From Shinisaurus crocodilurus (lineage: Eukaryota; Chordata; Lepidosauria; Squamata; Shinisauridae), in the NCBI GenBank assembly GCA_021292165.1, contig CM037879.1, forward strand, positions 115,331,359 through 115,395,358: a stretch of 64,000 bases of DNA. The letters are read 5' to 3'. Of this stretch, positions 10,640-21,642 are shown one piece after another. Position numbers and translations under genes: made by a program. Under the pieces are notes generated by a model. It ran no database searches. It was not told where the DNA came from and was given only the letters and a program-made list of their open reading frames with translations. Within the stretch, counting starts at the first letter, position 1. Each line of letters begins with the position of its first letter.

Positions 10640-11192
10640 CTCTCTCACGTGCATTGGCTTCCAATTAGTTTTTAGGCCGAATTCAGAGTGCTGGTTTTGA
10701 CCTATAAACCTCTACACAGCCTTCTGTCCTTGGTACCTGATGGAATGCCACCTCCTGAATATATCAACCCCTGCCTTACGGTCATCCATGGAAGCCCTCC
10801 TTCGTGTGCCCCCTCATTCTGACGTGACAACAACAGAGATGGCTTTTTCAGTGGTAGCCCACCAGCTCTAGAACGCTCTCCCAAGGGAAGCTTGGCTGGT
10901 GCCCACACTGCTATCTTTTGTGTGTTAGGCTAACACTTCTCTGTTCTCCTGAGCTTAAGTATTTACATATTTTTAGTGTTTAAGACCTATTATTTTAGGG
11001 GTGTGGTTTTAACTCTTGTGCCTTAGGGCAGTTTTAGTTTTTACATCATATTATATTTTATGTTGTGTAAGTCTATTGGTTTTCTGTTGTTGGGTGTTGT
11101 TGTTTTTTGGGTGATTTTATTATATTTAACTTGTTTTTTTAAATGTATTTGTGCAATGCCTAGACAATTCTGTTAGGGGCTTAAATAAAGAA
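10640..11192 (+). mobile_element. Decayed CR1/L2-like LINE 3' end
   Basis: Translation in mixed frames gives LHWLP-like, FRVLVLTYKPLH-like and PALERSP-like blocks of the LINE C-terminus, with several stops. It ends in a GAGGAGGAC/GAC/GAT microsatellite (11193-11260). Confidence 0.65.
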
Positions 11193-11260
11193 TGAGGAGG
11201 AGGAGGAGGAGGACGATGACGACGACGACGACGACGACGATGATGATGATGATGACGACA
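11193..11260 (+). repeat. GAG/GAC/GAT microsatellite (LINE tail)
   Basis: A run of (GAG)n turns into (GAC)n and (GAT)n directly after a decayed LINE 3' end. Confidence 0.9.
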
Positions 11261-11505
11261 ACCAAAAAGATGCAATAAATGAAACTAAAGGAATTGGTGC
11301 TCAATATAAAGTGATGCTTATTATTTTGTACTGGGCACAGTGGAAGTGAGATGCAGATGAAAGGAGTGGATAAAGCAATACTGGTGCAAACCTACCAGTG
11401 ACTAACAATATCAAAATGGGCAATGATAGCCCTAGACCATAGGGGTCCCCTCCCCTAAATAAATAAGACAGCCAACAATGAAAGACTTGACTAGATTGTG
11501 GCAAG

Positions 11506-12254
11506 CAGGGCCGACGCTACCACTAGGCCAACTAGGCGGCTGGCTAGGGCGCATGGCTAAAGGGGGCACAGAAACGCTCCGCTCCTGCTTTGCCTGTGCC
11601 CCAGACCCACGCAGACACTCGCCCTTCTCTTCCTCCTCCTCCAGGAACGGACGAGGAAGGGAGGGTGCGGGGCCAGCGCTCCGTTTTCCGTGATGTGTGT
11701 ACGGAAGAGGAAGAAGATGGGAGCGAGCAAGCCTGATCTTCCGGCGGCGGTGGCGGCGGCGGCGGCAGGAGCGCACGAGGCGTCAGGCAGCTGGAGCTCG
11801 CTGCGCTTGGCGTGGATCTGGGCAAGGAAGCCAAGCAGGAGAGTGGCCAGGCGGGCATGGGGCAGCAGCAGCTGCGCCTGTGAAGGCAGCTCCGTGCGAG
11901 GCCGCTCGCTTGGCGCCGAATCCCGCTCCGCCTCCTCCGCCTCTTCCGCCTCCTCCGGGCAGGCGGGCTCGCCTCTGTCCGCCAGGGCACAGCTGGACTG
12001 GCTGGTGGCTGCTGATCTGCCGCAGCTTGGTGCCTCTTCTCGCCTTCCTTCCTTCCTTCCTTCCTTCCTTCCTCCCTTCCCGGGCTGCGGAGGCCGGCGG
12101 CAGCAGCAGCAGCAGCAGGAGGAAGCTTGCTCGCTCGGCCGACTCTTCCTCGCCACCGCCAGGACTGCCGCCGCCGAGGGAGGGAGGGCTCAAGTGGGGG
12201 GGCGCTAAATATTTGATTTTGCCTAGGGCGCCAAATTGCCTTGCACCGGTCCTG
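11506..12254 (+). mobile_element. hAT-type element B, 0.75 kb, GC-rich interior
   Basis: The left end reads CAGGGCCGACGCTACCAC and the right end TGCACCGGTCCTG. Flanks are gtggcaag (11498-11505) and gtggtgag (12255-12262), 6 of 8 identical. The end sequences match elements A and C (ggctaaaggggg near the left end; gggcgctaaatat and gcctagggcgccaaattgcc near the right). The interior, about 11570-12190, is very GC-rich with GCC/GGC runs, a (CTTC)n tract and a (CAG)n tract, and looks like a CpG island or first-exon region. It differs from the interiors of A and C. Long ORFs on both strands here reflect low stop-codon density, not genes. Confidence 0.83.
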
Positions 12255-13567
12255 GTGGTGAGCAGTAGGTCCCCCAGTGCCTAATGGTGACAAAATGAGT
12301 GGTGATCTTCCATAAAAGTAATAACCCCAAAGGATAGGGTGCTCCCAAACATTGGCACTGGAAGTCTAGTGCAATACTAGCCTATACTTTGCTTTCAGCT
12401 GACAATGAAACACAGACTGGATTGTTCTGCAGTGATGGCAGGATGGTCAGCAGTAGAGTCTGACACATGATTACTTGAGGGTCCCTTTGGGGACAGAAAG
12501 GCAGCACAGAAATCCAAAGGTGAAAATGGAATATCTGCTTTTGACTAGAATTACATTTCTACTTGTTTTTAAAGCAAGTTTAGGTAGCAACATGTTAAAA
12601 AAATAAGACGGATTCAACTTGTCAGGGCGCAAGGGCAAAAACAAAGAAGTCATGCTTGATATGCTCATTTGGTTCACCACACAAATAGCACACTGGGAAT
12701 AAAGAGTTCAGAGTATTTAATGTAGAATGTCCCAGGTTTAGCAAATAGACTGTACAGTGTAAAAGTCACAGAGATCTTTACTGACATATTACAAATTTTC
12801 ACAATAAATTATTATGTGGTAGGCTAAGGGGGGAGAGGAACAGGAGATAAAACAACATGTTTCAATAATTGTGGGGTGGGGAGAGAAAAAGAGTGGGGGA
12901 AAAAATCTATCAGAGAGCATTAGGTGTTACCAGGATGAAAAAGAAAAAGTCACATTCACATACACAAAGAGATAATGCAATGTAGATGTAGAAGCCCAAC
13001 TGTTAAACAATGACTGAAACAGAATGATATGGGGGGGTGGGGTGAATTAGGTGTCCCTAATCTGACTAAATACTGCGAATCTGTAAGTATGGCTTCAGAA
13101 AGGCTAGTTCTGGAGGTATTCCAAATAAGCTTAATCAAATGTAATTGATAATGATTAACAGAAATTACTTTAAGTGAAGAGAAATGGTTCAGGCATAAAA
13201 CAATAATACTTAATCTACATGCTAAATAAATGTATTCCGCAAAATAAAAATGCAGTCTGAACAGATGGCCTTCAAAGGGCTAAAGATATAAATCAGGAGA
13301 GAGCTAAATTAGAACAGCCGTGTGATGTTTAAAAACAAAACAAAAAAATAAGCATAAAAAAATAAAGATACAGAAATAAGCATGAATCTAAGGACAAAGA
13401 GAATACAGACCTTCAGAGATGCCTTTCAAACCATATAATCTATTAAACCATAGATCTCTATGCTTTCTCTCAAATTGTCCTTTATGTGTTTGCTGCCCCT
13501 CATAACCATCTGCAGATCGACAAATGTCCTTCAGAGAACTCATAGAGAGACCTGGATTGAGTTAGAC

Positions 13568-13813
13568 CAGGGCCAGCCCTATCTTGAGGTAGAGTGAGGT
13601 GACTGCTTCAGGCAGCTGATTTCGGATGTAACGAAAAGGCAGTAAATTGGTAGTTATTTAATTTATTATTGTTGTATTTTTACTCCCAAGGAATAGAGCT
13701 TGTGGGATTTTTTGCCTCAGGTGCCAAAACATGGTACTGTGCACCTTGAGGGGGGGGGGGGGGAAGGATCTGCTGTTCTGTCTTAGACAGCAGAATGTCT
13801 TGGGCTGGCCCTG
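13568..13813. mobile_element. hAT-like MITE (CAGGGCCAGCCC ends)
   Basis: The left end CAGGGCCAGCCC and the right end GGGCTGGCCCTG are inverted repeats. The 8-bp flanks are agttagac and agttattg (5 of 8 match). The interior is AT-rich with a poly-G run at about 13751. No coding capacity is visible. Confidence 0.7.
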
Positions 13814-14905
13814 AGTTATTGGGATTACCAGCTCTTAATGAGGTGGTAAAAAAAAAAAAAATCGCTCCATGTCAAAAACTAGATGTCAGGGGAAAGAGTT
13901 TGGGAGAAGCATTCAATTATATTAGCCCCTATCTGCAGTCTGAAGTGGTACAGCCCAGACAGGCGTTATCACCTCAATAGGCATTACGCAAAGCTTCTGA
14001 TGCAGAACAAAATAGCCCATCTCCTTGTACAGCCTGAACTGTCATGTTTCATCCACTTTTTCCCTTTCCTGTCCCCTTATAAGTCAGGGTCTTTGTTTGG
14101 GCAAACTATGCTGCAATAGAGCCATAGTATCATCTCCTGAACATTGCCTATTGAAGTGCGGCAGAAATAAGCAAGACATAAATACATAAAGAAAAATATT
14201 TAATTATGCCACAAATGTGAAATTAAAATAGAAGCTTAAATGTGCAACAACAAAAAAGAACAACAGGTTATTAAACTGTAGGCTTGCAGGAAGGAACTGA
14301 CTTGTTCTTTTATCTCTGTATTCACTTTGTAAGATTGACAGTGCAATCCTAACCCCCAGATTAGATGGCGGGAAGGAGTTAGGATGATGTGGTGATGCCT
14401 TTCTGTTGGCAGGGAGGAGCTCAGCCAGCTGGGGGCGGGGCAGGATGTACATTGTAGGGGCTCCTACTACTATGCCTTTTAAGGCTACAAAGCCTGGGAT
14501 CAGGACAGAGATGGGGCACAGGCAACCTTGGATCCACTGGATCCAAGACTCTTTTGTTCACTAGGGAGACCTCAGGATCACCCTCCTACACCAGCTTAGA
14601 GCTGGCATAAATAATTTCCTTCCTGTTGGTTCTCAGCTGCAAAAATTACAAAACAAACAAACAAAAACAGACTGATGCCAGGGGAAAAGGTACACACACA
14701 CCTCCCATTGGAGGTGGCAGTAGATACACCCTTTCATTCCCCACCCCCATCCCACTTAGGATTGTTCTGTTATAAGTGAATAATAGTAACAACTATGTAA
14801 GAGCAACTCTACCCACAGTAACAATGCAAGGATGTGAATGTCACTGGAAAGATCCTCACTCCTCCATGATAGGAAGCACTCATAGCCATAGCTGCTGCTA
14901 CACAT

Positions 14906-15240
14906 CTAGGAAAAAAATCTATATCCAGGATGCCATCCGATGTCGACATTAAGAACACAAATTTCATCATTCAGGGGCAGTGTGATACCATCTAAAACAG
15001 GCAAACCAACTTCCCCTAGACTGCATATGTCACCATATTGTATGGCTTTCAGTGCCTGCTGAAGACCTCCTTGTTCCAGGAAGCCTTCTCCGCTGTCCAA
15101 CCACCATTATAATGATACCTTGTTTTCAATGTATTGGTTTTTTTTTTTTAATCTGTTTTTATATCTTTTTATTATTCACTGCTCCGGAATCTGCTTCACC
15201 GAAACTGTGAGATATTCAATAGAAGTTGCTCTGAGAACAT
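14906..15240. mobile_element. CR1/L2-like LINE fragments in opposite orientations
   Basis: On the plus strand 15055-15150 matches the LINE 3' region at 21430-21520 (ctgctgaagacctccttgtt, ttgttttcaatgtattg). Just upstream, the minus strand encodes GLPVLDGITLPLNDEI, the counterpart of SLPVLDGVALTLKDQV in the LINE at 20800. The two pieces face opposite ways, as 5' inversions during target-primed reverse transcription or later rearrangement can leave. Confidence 0.6.
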
Positions 15241-15844
15241 TTGATATGTCATTCACAATGCCTTTTGGCTGTGATCCTAGCACAGATGTATTTGTCAAAT
15301 GTGCAAATGTTTACTTTATTGGACCAGCTTGAAGATAACGTCCTCAGAGAACACCTCATTACCACTCTACCTGAGAGAGTGTACAGTCAGTCAGCAATGA
15401 CACATTGCCCAGCATATGTCCAACACTGCTCAGGGGCTCTACGGGATTTGCAGGTGTGACAGAGTCAAAATAACACATGCTGTGCTTGGACAGGAGGACA
15501 GGGATAATGGAAAAAGGCTAGAGAGACTTTCAATCCTATTCAAATTAACCAACTAAGAAGCCAGTGACCTATATGAATGGTACTCTTTTATCAAGAACAG
15601 TAATGAAGTCAGATTTGTGATGTAACTACACCGAGCCTGTGAGTTATTCCAACAAGTTTTAAAAATTGCCCTACGTGTGCTTTGTTGCTGTTGTTGTTAA
15701 TTTCTCTCAATATTTCTACAAACACACATTTTCTCAAAATTGCCCAAGTGGTGAGATGCTACCTTTGGGCAAAGAGATTCCCATCTAAAATACCAAAACA
15801 AAATGGGCCATTATATCATTCAACTTCCCCTCTGTTGGACTATC

Positions 15845-16475
15845 TCCCCTCCATTTATTAAGTATGCCTTGGGAGAGAGCAAAGTTTCTTATTAAACAGA
15901 GACTAACCGATATTGACCTTCAAGAGCTCCATGCAGGGCCTAAAGGCCCGTGCTCTCCTTTGTCGCTAGGTCTGCTGGACTTCTATCCCATAAATGGCAC
16001 ACTTTATTTAAATTGGCTTTCTATCCCAAAATACAGGAGAGCTTTTTCCTTGACCCGGCTTAACGTCTTACCCTCCAAACTTTTGTATGGCAGATTTAGT
16101 AAGATTCCTACAGAAAATAGATGTTGCCCTTGTAACAACGTGGAGGTGGAAACGGTAGCGCATGTTCTCTTTAACTGCTCTTTTTATTGTGAGGCTAGAG
16201 AATCCCTAATTCACCCAATTACTCAGTCCTTCCCTGGATGCTCTCATGAGTCCTTACTGGCCATTTTGCTGGGTGGTTCTAATAGCGCAATTACTAAGAA
16301 TGTTGCTAAATTTCTGAACATCGCTATTTTGACTAGACCCTCCTTGCTTACCTGATTCTGTTTTATTTTTTCTATTTTACCTTATGTTTATAACTGAGTG
16401 TTGCTGTATTTTATGTATTTTATGTGTCCTGTTTTATTAGTTTTGTGGTCAGTAGACTGTAAATAAAACTATTCA
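15845..16475 (+). mobile_element. Non-LTR retrotransposon C-terminal domain with Cys/His motif
   Basis: A 163-residue frame (15864-16355) ends a LINE-type protein: RRAFSLTRLNVLPSKLLYGR, then CCPCNNVEVETVAHVLFNCS, a CxC..E..H..C zinc-binding pattern found after the RT domain of several LINE clades. It is followed by an AT-rich 3' UTR with aataaa at about 16462. The clade (Vingi, I-like or another) cannot be decided here. Confidence 0.7.
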
Positions 16476-16707
16476 GTTCAATCCATTCCACTTCCCAAAG
16501 AATCCCTGACCTAGCTACTGTGCAAGTTTCTCCCCTAAAAAATCAGGTACCCTGTCAACTAGCACAGTCTGTTCTTTTGAACAAGAAATTACATACAACA
16601 GCTCAGTCTGTTCTTCTGAATAGGGAATAACATGCAAATGCATATCTGATGTTCAAAAGGAATGCAAAACAACAATTCAGGAATTGTAAATATCTATATC
16701 TATATCT

Positions 16708-16822
16708 TTCCACTGCAATGACTGTATCTCTGTCTTCACAGGTTCAAAAAATGAGATACTTGTATCTCATCTTTGGAACACTTACGGTACTTGTGAAAAC
16801 AGAGACACAATCATTGCAATGG
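16708..16822. mobile_element. Hairpin MITE
   Basis: The arms ccactgcaatgactgtatctc and cacaatcattgcaatgg are inverted, and the centre reads gagatacttgtatctc. It is a compact palindrome of about 115 bp without coding capacity. Confidence 0.7.
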
Positions 16823-16864
16823 AAACCATTGTTTTGCAACAATACCCTTCCTCCAGCTACCACC

Positions 16865-18004
16865 TGTTGCTGGGGAGAAGTTTGTGTGTGGGGAGGGGGG
16901 GGCGAGTCAGAGCACAATCAGGCCACTGCCTCAGGGCCAATTAGGCCAGTGGGGGGCGGAGCGCTGAGGTCTCTATTTAAAGCCCAGCATCTCTGCCCCC
17001 GAGGCAGTGTTTTCTTTTTCTAGCTCTCTCCCTCCCTCCCTCCCTGTGTAGCAGTGTGGGCTTCGCTGGTCATCCTTTTGGGGGCTAAGTAGTAGGGATG
17101 GCCGCTTACCCCCCTTGCTCATTCCGTAGCGCTCGGCGCCCAGCAGCTGCAGCGCTCAACGGACTTCCAGGTCCACGGCGCATCATTTCCGGGTCCCTGG
17201 TGCTACATTTTTTCCGTAAATACCATGGTAAACTACCTTAAAACTGCTGTGATCTGCTATTTTCTGCCATTTTAAGGAAGTTTACCTTGGTATTGACGAG
17301 AAAAATGCAGTGCCAGGGACCCGGAAATGATGCGCCAGGGACCTGGAAGCTCCTTTCCCTGCGGGAAATTGGGACAAGCCAGGGCCAGGTAAGTTTCGCT
17401 GAGCTCGGGGGGGGGAGAGCAGGGCGATTTCGCTCCATTCCTCCCCCCCTTGAAATTCTCGGCCATCCCTACCAAGTAGGAATTTTGACCTGCTGTCCTA
17501 ATTGGCCTCGGGCAGTGGGTATGTTTCGCCTACTCCACACTGTGAAGCAGGGTTGGGTTAGTGCTTTCACTTTTGGTCACATTTTTTGCGGGAAGTGCGT
17601 AAATAGGCAGGCATTTTAGGGTTTGGTCATCATCCAATGGCACCTTTCAGGTGACTGGCGATAACTTGACGCTCTCCTGGCTGTTGTCCCATGGCGCAGC
17701 TTGTGGGAGGTTGGGCCGCCTTTGGGATCTCCCCTCCTCACTCACTGGTTGTCCTGCGGCACCGGGTGGAGCTGACACCGGGAAGGCCCTCCAGCACCAC
17801 GTGGTGTAAAGCTTTGGGGCAGCGAGTAATTGCGCCACCCTTTTGGCTTGGATGCTTTCGCCTGATTATGATTTAAATACTGGTTGTGGGCCGGTTTAGT
17901 TAGAACCGCAATCCTCCCTTTGCAGATCTTTGATTGATTAATAAATGTGGCCCTGATTTGATCCCATACTCTGTGTCCAGTATCTTCATTTCCTCCCTTA
18001 TGCA
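16865..18004 (+). repeat. Possible solo LTR, interrupted by a MITE
   Basis: Without the MITE at 17093-17471 there remain about 760 bp with tg at the start (16865) and ca at the end (18004), a TATA-like ctatttaaag (about 16973) and a polyadenylation signal attaataaatg (about 17937). The GC-rich promoter-like part and the order TATA, AATAAA fit U3-R-U5. I found no exact target duplication and no partner LTR, so a non-LTR origin remains possible. Confidence 0.4.
17093..17471. mobile_element. Palindromic hAT MITE (TAGGGATGGCCG ends)
   Basis: The ends TAGGGATGGCCG and CGGCCATCCCTA are perfect inverted repeats. The flanks ctaagtag (17085-17092) and ccaagtag (17472-17479) match at 7 of 8. Inner arms (tttccgggtccctgg and ccagggacccggaaa) form a long hairpin. 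It is inserted in the LTR-like sequence 16865-18004. Confidence 0.87.
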
Positions 18005-19336
18005 TGCAATGGAAATTGCAATGGAAATAATTTGTTTCTCTAAAGAGGATTATTGCTAATATATATATTACAATTCTTAAGTTGTTGTTGTTGTTGTTTT
18101 AGTAAATCCACAAACAGAAAAACTACATAGTTAATATATAAGTAAATAGCCTGGGAAAGTTGTACAGATGTAATAAAATAAAATAAAATAAAAGTGGTGG
18201 GAATAAAAAATAAAAACAGAAATGGGGACAAATAGAAACAGATTGCTTGCTAGCTAGACACAGGGTCTCAGAAGGTTGTACTGACGACTATCTCCATTAA
18301 TCAATCCCTTGACTTAAAGCAACCACTTCGGGGCTAGATATAAATCAATTGGATTACTTGTGTAACTGCTCACCAATGTGAGAAATTGGTTGCACAGTCT
18401 AGCCCTTCCAGCTGAGTTGTATATATCTTTTAACTAAAGAGGCTCATGTTAGGCAACCTATATTTTCTTGTCTCCTGGTTGTGTGAAGGAGAGAAAACTG
18501 TGTGCATAGGAGCAAGGCAGAAAGAGGACATAACAGGAACACATAGTAGATTATGCAGCCCTTCCTTGTTTCCTCCTCCTTTATGTATCAGGTTTGGGTT
18601 TTTTTTTTAAATGTGCTGAACTATGACAGTCATCAGTTTGGATTATTTCAGACTATTATATCTCAGGAAAATTAGTGACAAGATAAACTTGCATACTCTC
18701 ACATGGAGTACTGGGACCTCATCATGGAAGGGGAGCTGACAGGAATAGGCAAGCAGGGGAAATAGCCTCATGCCGTAGTTACAAGAACCGAGCATAATTT
18801 GTGTCTCTGCACATTTGTGCCACAATGTGTGTGTTTGTGTGTGTTACAGTTTTTCTTTCTTAAAAAAAAAAAAAAAGGCTCCATGACAAGAAGACACTTG
18901 GAAAAATTTGCAGGAATTCCAGAAGAAGTTTGCAATATGTCATGAGGGGCTACTGCTCAAAGGTGGGGGAGGGAGTTGAGAAGCCCACTGGGCATGTGTG
19001 CAATCATAATTATTTGGGAACACCTAGAAATGTTTTCTAGATTCATACTCAATTGTAGTCTCTCAGCAGATCTTGAAAACAGGGAACACAAGCTAGAGGC
19101 TTGGATTTTTGGTAGAATAATGAAAAATAAACATTTTAGCTAGAAAAAATGTTGGACACATGTCTGAAATATAAAACGACTGAAATGTATGTTCTAATGG
19201 TTCACAGCTACAAAAGAGGGGTGGGAACATGCATCCTACAAGCTGCATACAGCCCCTGCCACCCCCCGGTGCAGCACCACCACCACACCATGTCCCCAAA
19301 CTACTACTACTGCTACTACTACTACTACTACTACTA

Positions 19337-19400
19337 TTATTTATTTATTTATTTATTTATTTCATTTTTATACCGCCCAATAGCCGAAGCTCTCTTATTA
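19337..19400 (-). mobile_element. Short LINE 3' tail
   Basis: On the minus strand ttcggctattgggcggtata followed by (AAAT)n matches the tail of the LINE at 61390-61430 (cagctattgggcggtataga). It is followed on the plus strand by a 5S-derived SINE. Confidence 0.6.
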
Positions 19401-19418
19401 TTATTGTCATCATCATCA

Positions 19419-19587
19419 TAGATTCATAGATCATAGAGTTGGAAGGAGCCTACAAGGCTATCGAGTCCAACCCCCTGCTCAATGAAGGAAACTAGAGGAG
19501 GGGTCTCCCATCCAAGTAATAACCAGGCCTGACCCTGCTTAGCTTTCCACACTCAGACAAGCTGAGCCAGCATGAGCCACAGGCCTG
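19419..19587 (-). mobile_element. 5S rRNA-derived SINE with CR1-like tail
   Basis: On the minus strand the head reads aagctaagcagggtcaggcc and tggttattacttggatggga, matching the 5S rRNA internal promoter (box A through box C). The 3' part (ctgctcaatgaagg..tccaaccccct, with the tail ctatgatctatgaatctatg) resembles the CR1 3' end. The polymerase III promoter would be internal. It is not a real 5S gene: the 5' and 3' ends of 5S rRNA are missing or changed. Confidence 0.82.
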
Positions 19588-19603
19588 TATCATCATCATC
19601 ATA

Positions 19604-19632
<29 letters not shown>
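19580..19632 (+). repeat. (ATC)n microsatellite
   Basis: An interrupted run of atc/atcatcata follows the 5S-derived SINE. Confidence 0.9.
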
Positions 19633-19634
<2 letters not shown>

Positions 19635-19689
19635 ATGGCATCTGTAGTGGCTATGGAGCACCAAAAGAGTATAAATTTAGCTGGGAAAG

Positions 19690-21605
19690 AAGTTAAATTT
19701 AACACTTGTAGCACTCTGTAGTGCTATGGAACCAATTGCCACTGAATTTCTACCGAATTAACTACTGCCCAGTTGCAAATAATCCTTTCTTAGGGAAGGT
19801 TGTTGAGAGGGTTGTGGTGAAGCAACTGCAGGCACACTTGGTGGATACTGATTATCTAGACCCATTCCAGTTCGGTTTTGACCTGGTTATATGGGACTGA
19901 ATCAGCCTTGGTCGCTCTGATGGATGGCTTTTATCGGGTGAAGGATAGTGGGAGTGTGACCCTGTTAATTCTACTTGATCTCTCAGCATCGCCGTAGGGA
20001 TGTGCACAGAGCTCGATTGTGGGGTGGAAGTCTGGTGAACTCGCCAGGCTCAACCCCTCCGAACGTCCGCTCGCCCTACCTTTTCCCCGGCTTGACTCGC
20101 ATTCTCACGAGCCAAGCTGGGGAAGTGACTTCCGGGTTCCGGCGCTACATTGTTTACATAGAAAATGGTGTAAGATACGTTAAAAACGGCTGCAATTTGC
20201 ATAAGTTATGCAAATCGCAGCCACTTTTAACGTATCTTACGCCATTTTGTACGTAAACAACATAGCACCGGGGACCCGTAAGTCTGGCGAGCGCCTCAGC
20301 TGGTGCTTGCACTCAGCTCGTGCGCCATGAGTTGAGTGCTGGGCAGATCGCCCACCCCTACTCAGCAGTGTTCAATACCACTGACCATGGTATCCTCCTG
20401 GATTGACTCCACAGGTTGGGCATTAGAGGCACTGTGTTACAGTGGTTCCAGTCCTACCTGTAGGGTCGATTTAAGAAAGTAAGATTGGGTGACTATTCCT
20501 CGAACCCTTGGCAATTGTGCTATGGGATTCCACAGGGTACCATCTTGTCTCCAATGTTGTTTAACATCTATATGAAGCCACTGGGAGCAGTCATTAAGGA
20601 ATTTGGAGCCAAGTGCCATCAGTATGCTGATGACAGACAGCTCAGTCTATCTCCCTGTGACAACTGAATCAGGAGAGGCTGTGCAAGTCCTGGATCAGTG
20701 CCTGAACTCAGTGATGGGCTGGATGAGGGCCAATAAACTGAGGCTGAAGCCTGGCAAGATAGAAGCCCTGTGGGTGAGCGGTTCCCGAGTCCGGGAGATA
20801 GGCTCATTGCCTGTTCTGGATGGGGTTGCACTCACTTTGAAAGATCAAGTTCGTTGTCTGGTGGTATTCCTAGATCCATCACTGTCGCTGGAGTCCCAAG
20901 TGACTGTGGTGGCTCAGAGTGGCTTTTACCATCTTCAGCTGGTTCATCTGCTACGGCCTCTGCTGGACAGGGATAGCTTGGCCACAATGACACAGGCGCT
21001 AGCAACCTCAAGACTGGATTACTGCAATGCATTCTATGTGGGGCTGCCCTTAAGGCTGCTCCGGAAGCTGGAGCTAGTGCAGAATGCAGCAGCTCAGCTA
21101 TTGTTGGGAGCTGCCCATTTTCAGCATGCAACTCCTTTGCTGAAGGAACTGCACTGGCTACCTGTTCACTACCAGGTCAGGTTTACAGTTCAGGTACTTG
21201 TGTACAAAGCTCAAAACAATTTTGGAACAGGTTACCTGAGAGAGTGCCTCCTCCCATACCAACCTGCCCAGTCACTGAGGTCATTGGATGATATGCTCCT
21301 GGTGGTTCCTCATGGACCTTTGGCCCAATTGGAGTCCACCAGAAGAGCCTTCAGTGTGGCGGCTCCATTTCTATGGAACTACCTGCCTCTGGTAGTCAGG
21401 CAGGTTTCAACATTGTGTTGCTTTTGGCACCTGCTGAAGACTTCCTTGTTCAGGGAAGCCTTCTCTGTTGTCCAACCACCATTTTAATGTTACCTTGTTT
21501 TCAATGTATTGTTTTTGTTTCTTTTATCTGTTTTTATCTTTTTATTGCTCGGCGCTTCAGAATATACTTAGATATGGAGTGGTATACAAATACTGTAAAT
21601 AAATA

Positions 21606-21642
<37 letters not shown>
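19690..21642 (+). mobile_element. CR1/L2-type LINE, reverse transcriptase to 3' tail, split by a MITE
   Basis: The first part (19690-19994) encodes fragments of the RT fingers (FLGKVVERV, DPFQFGF, LDLSA), and the second part resumes with TTDHGILLD. Then come GIPQGTILSPMLFNIYM, the active-site motif QYADD, and a long frame from 20603 to 21487 with SRLDYCNAFYVGLPL, LELVQNAAAQLL, LKELHWLPV and RRAFSVAAPFLWNYLP. A frameshift follows QYADD. The 3' UTR ends in an (AAT)n tail (21604-21642). It is related to, but distinct from, the LINE nested in the gypsy element. Confidence 0.88.
19995..20360. mobile_element. Palindromic MITE (TAGGGATG family) inside a LINE
   Basis: It runs from tagggatgtgcac to gcccacccctac. 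A near-perfect hairpin lies at about 20148-20262: taagatacgttaaaaacggc faces gccacttttaacgtatctta. The inner block resembles 17093-17471 in layout (ggcgctacattgtttac next to cccggggaccc-like ends). It splits the LINE at 19690-21642. A ctcagca repeat on both sides suggests a target duplication, but it is not exact. Confidence 0.78.

Noticed and set aside
11544..12293. Long overlapping ORFs on both strands (up to 249 residues)
   Set aside because: They come from the GC-rich interior of hAT element B, where stops are rare in all frames. They are rich in Ala/Pro/Arg/Ser and simple repeats, with no domain and no conserved start.
19419..19587. 5S rRNA gene
   Set aside because: Only the central promoter part resembles 5S rRNA. 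The ends are missing and the rest is a CR1-like tail, so it is a SINE.
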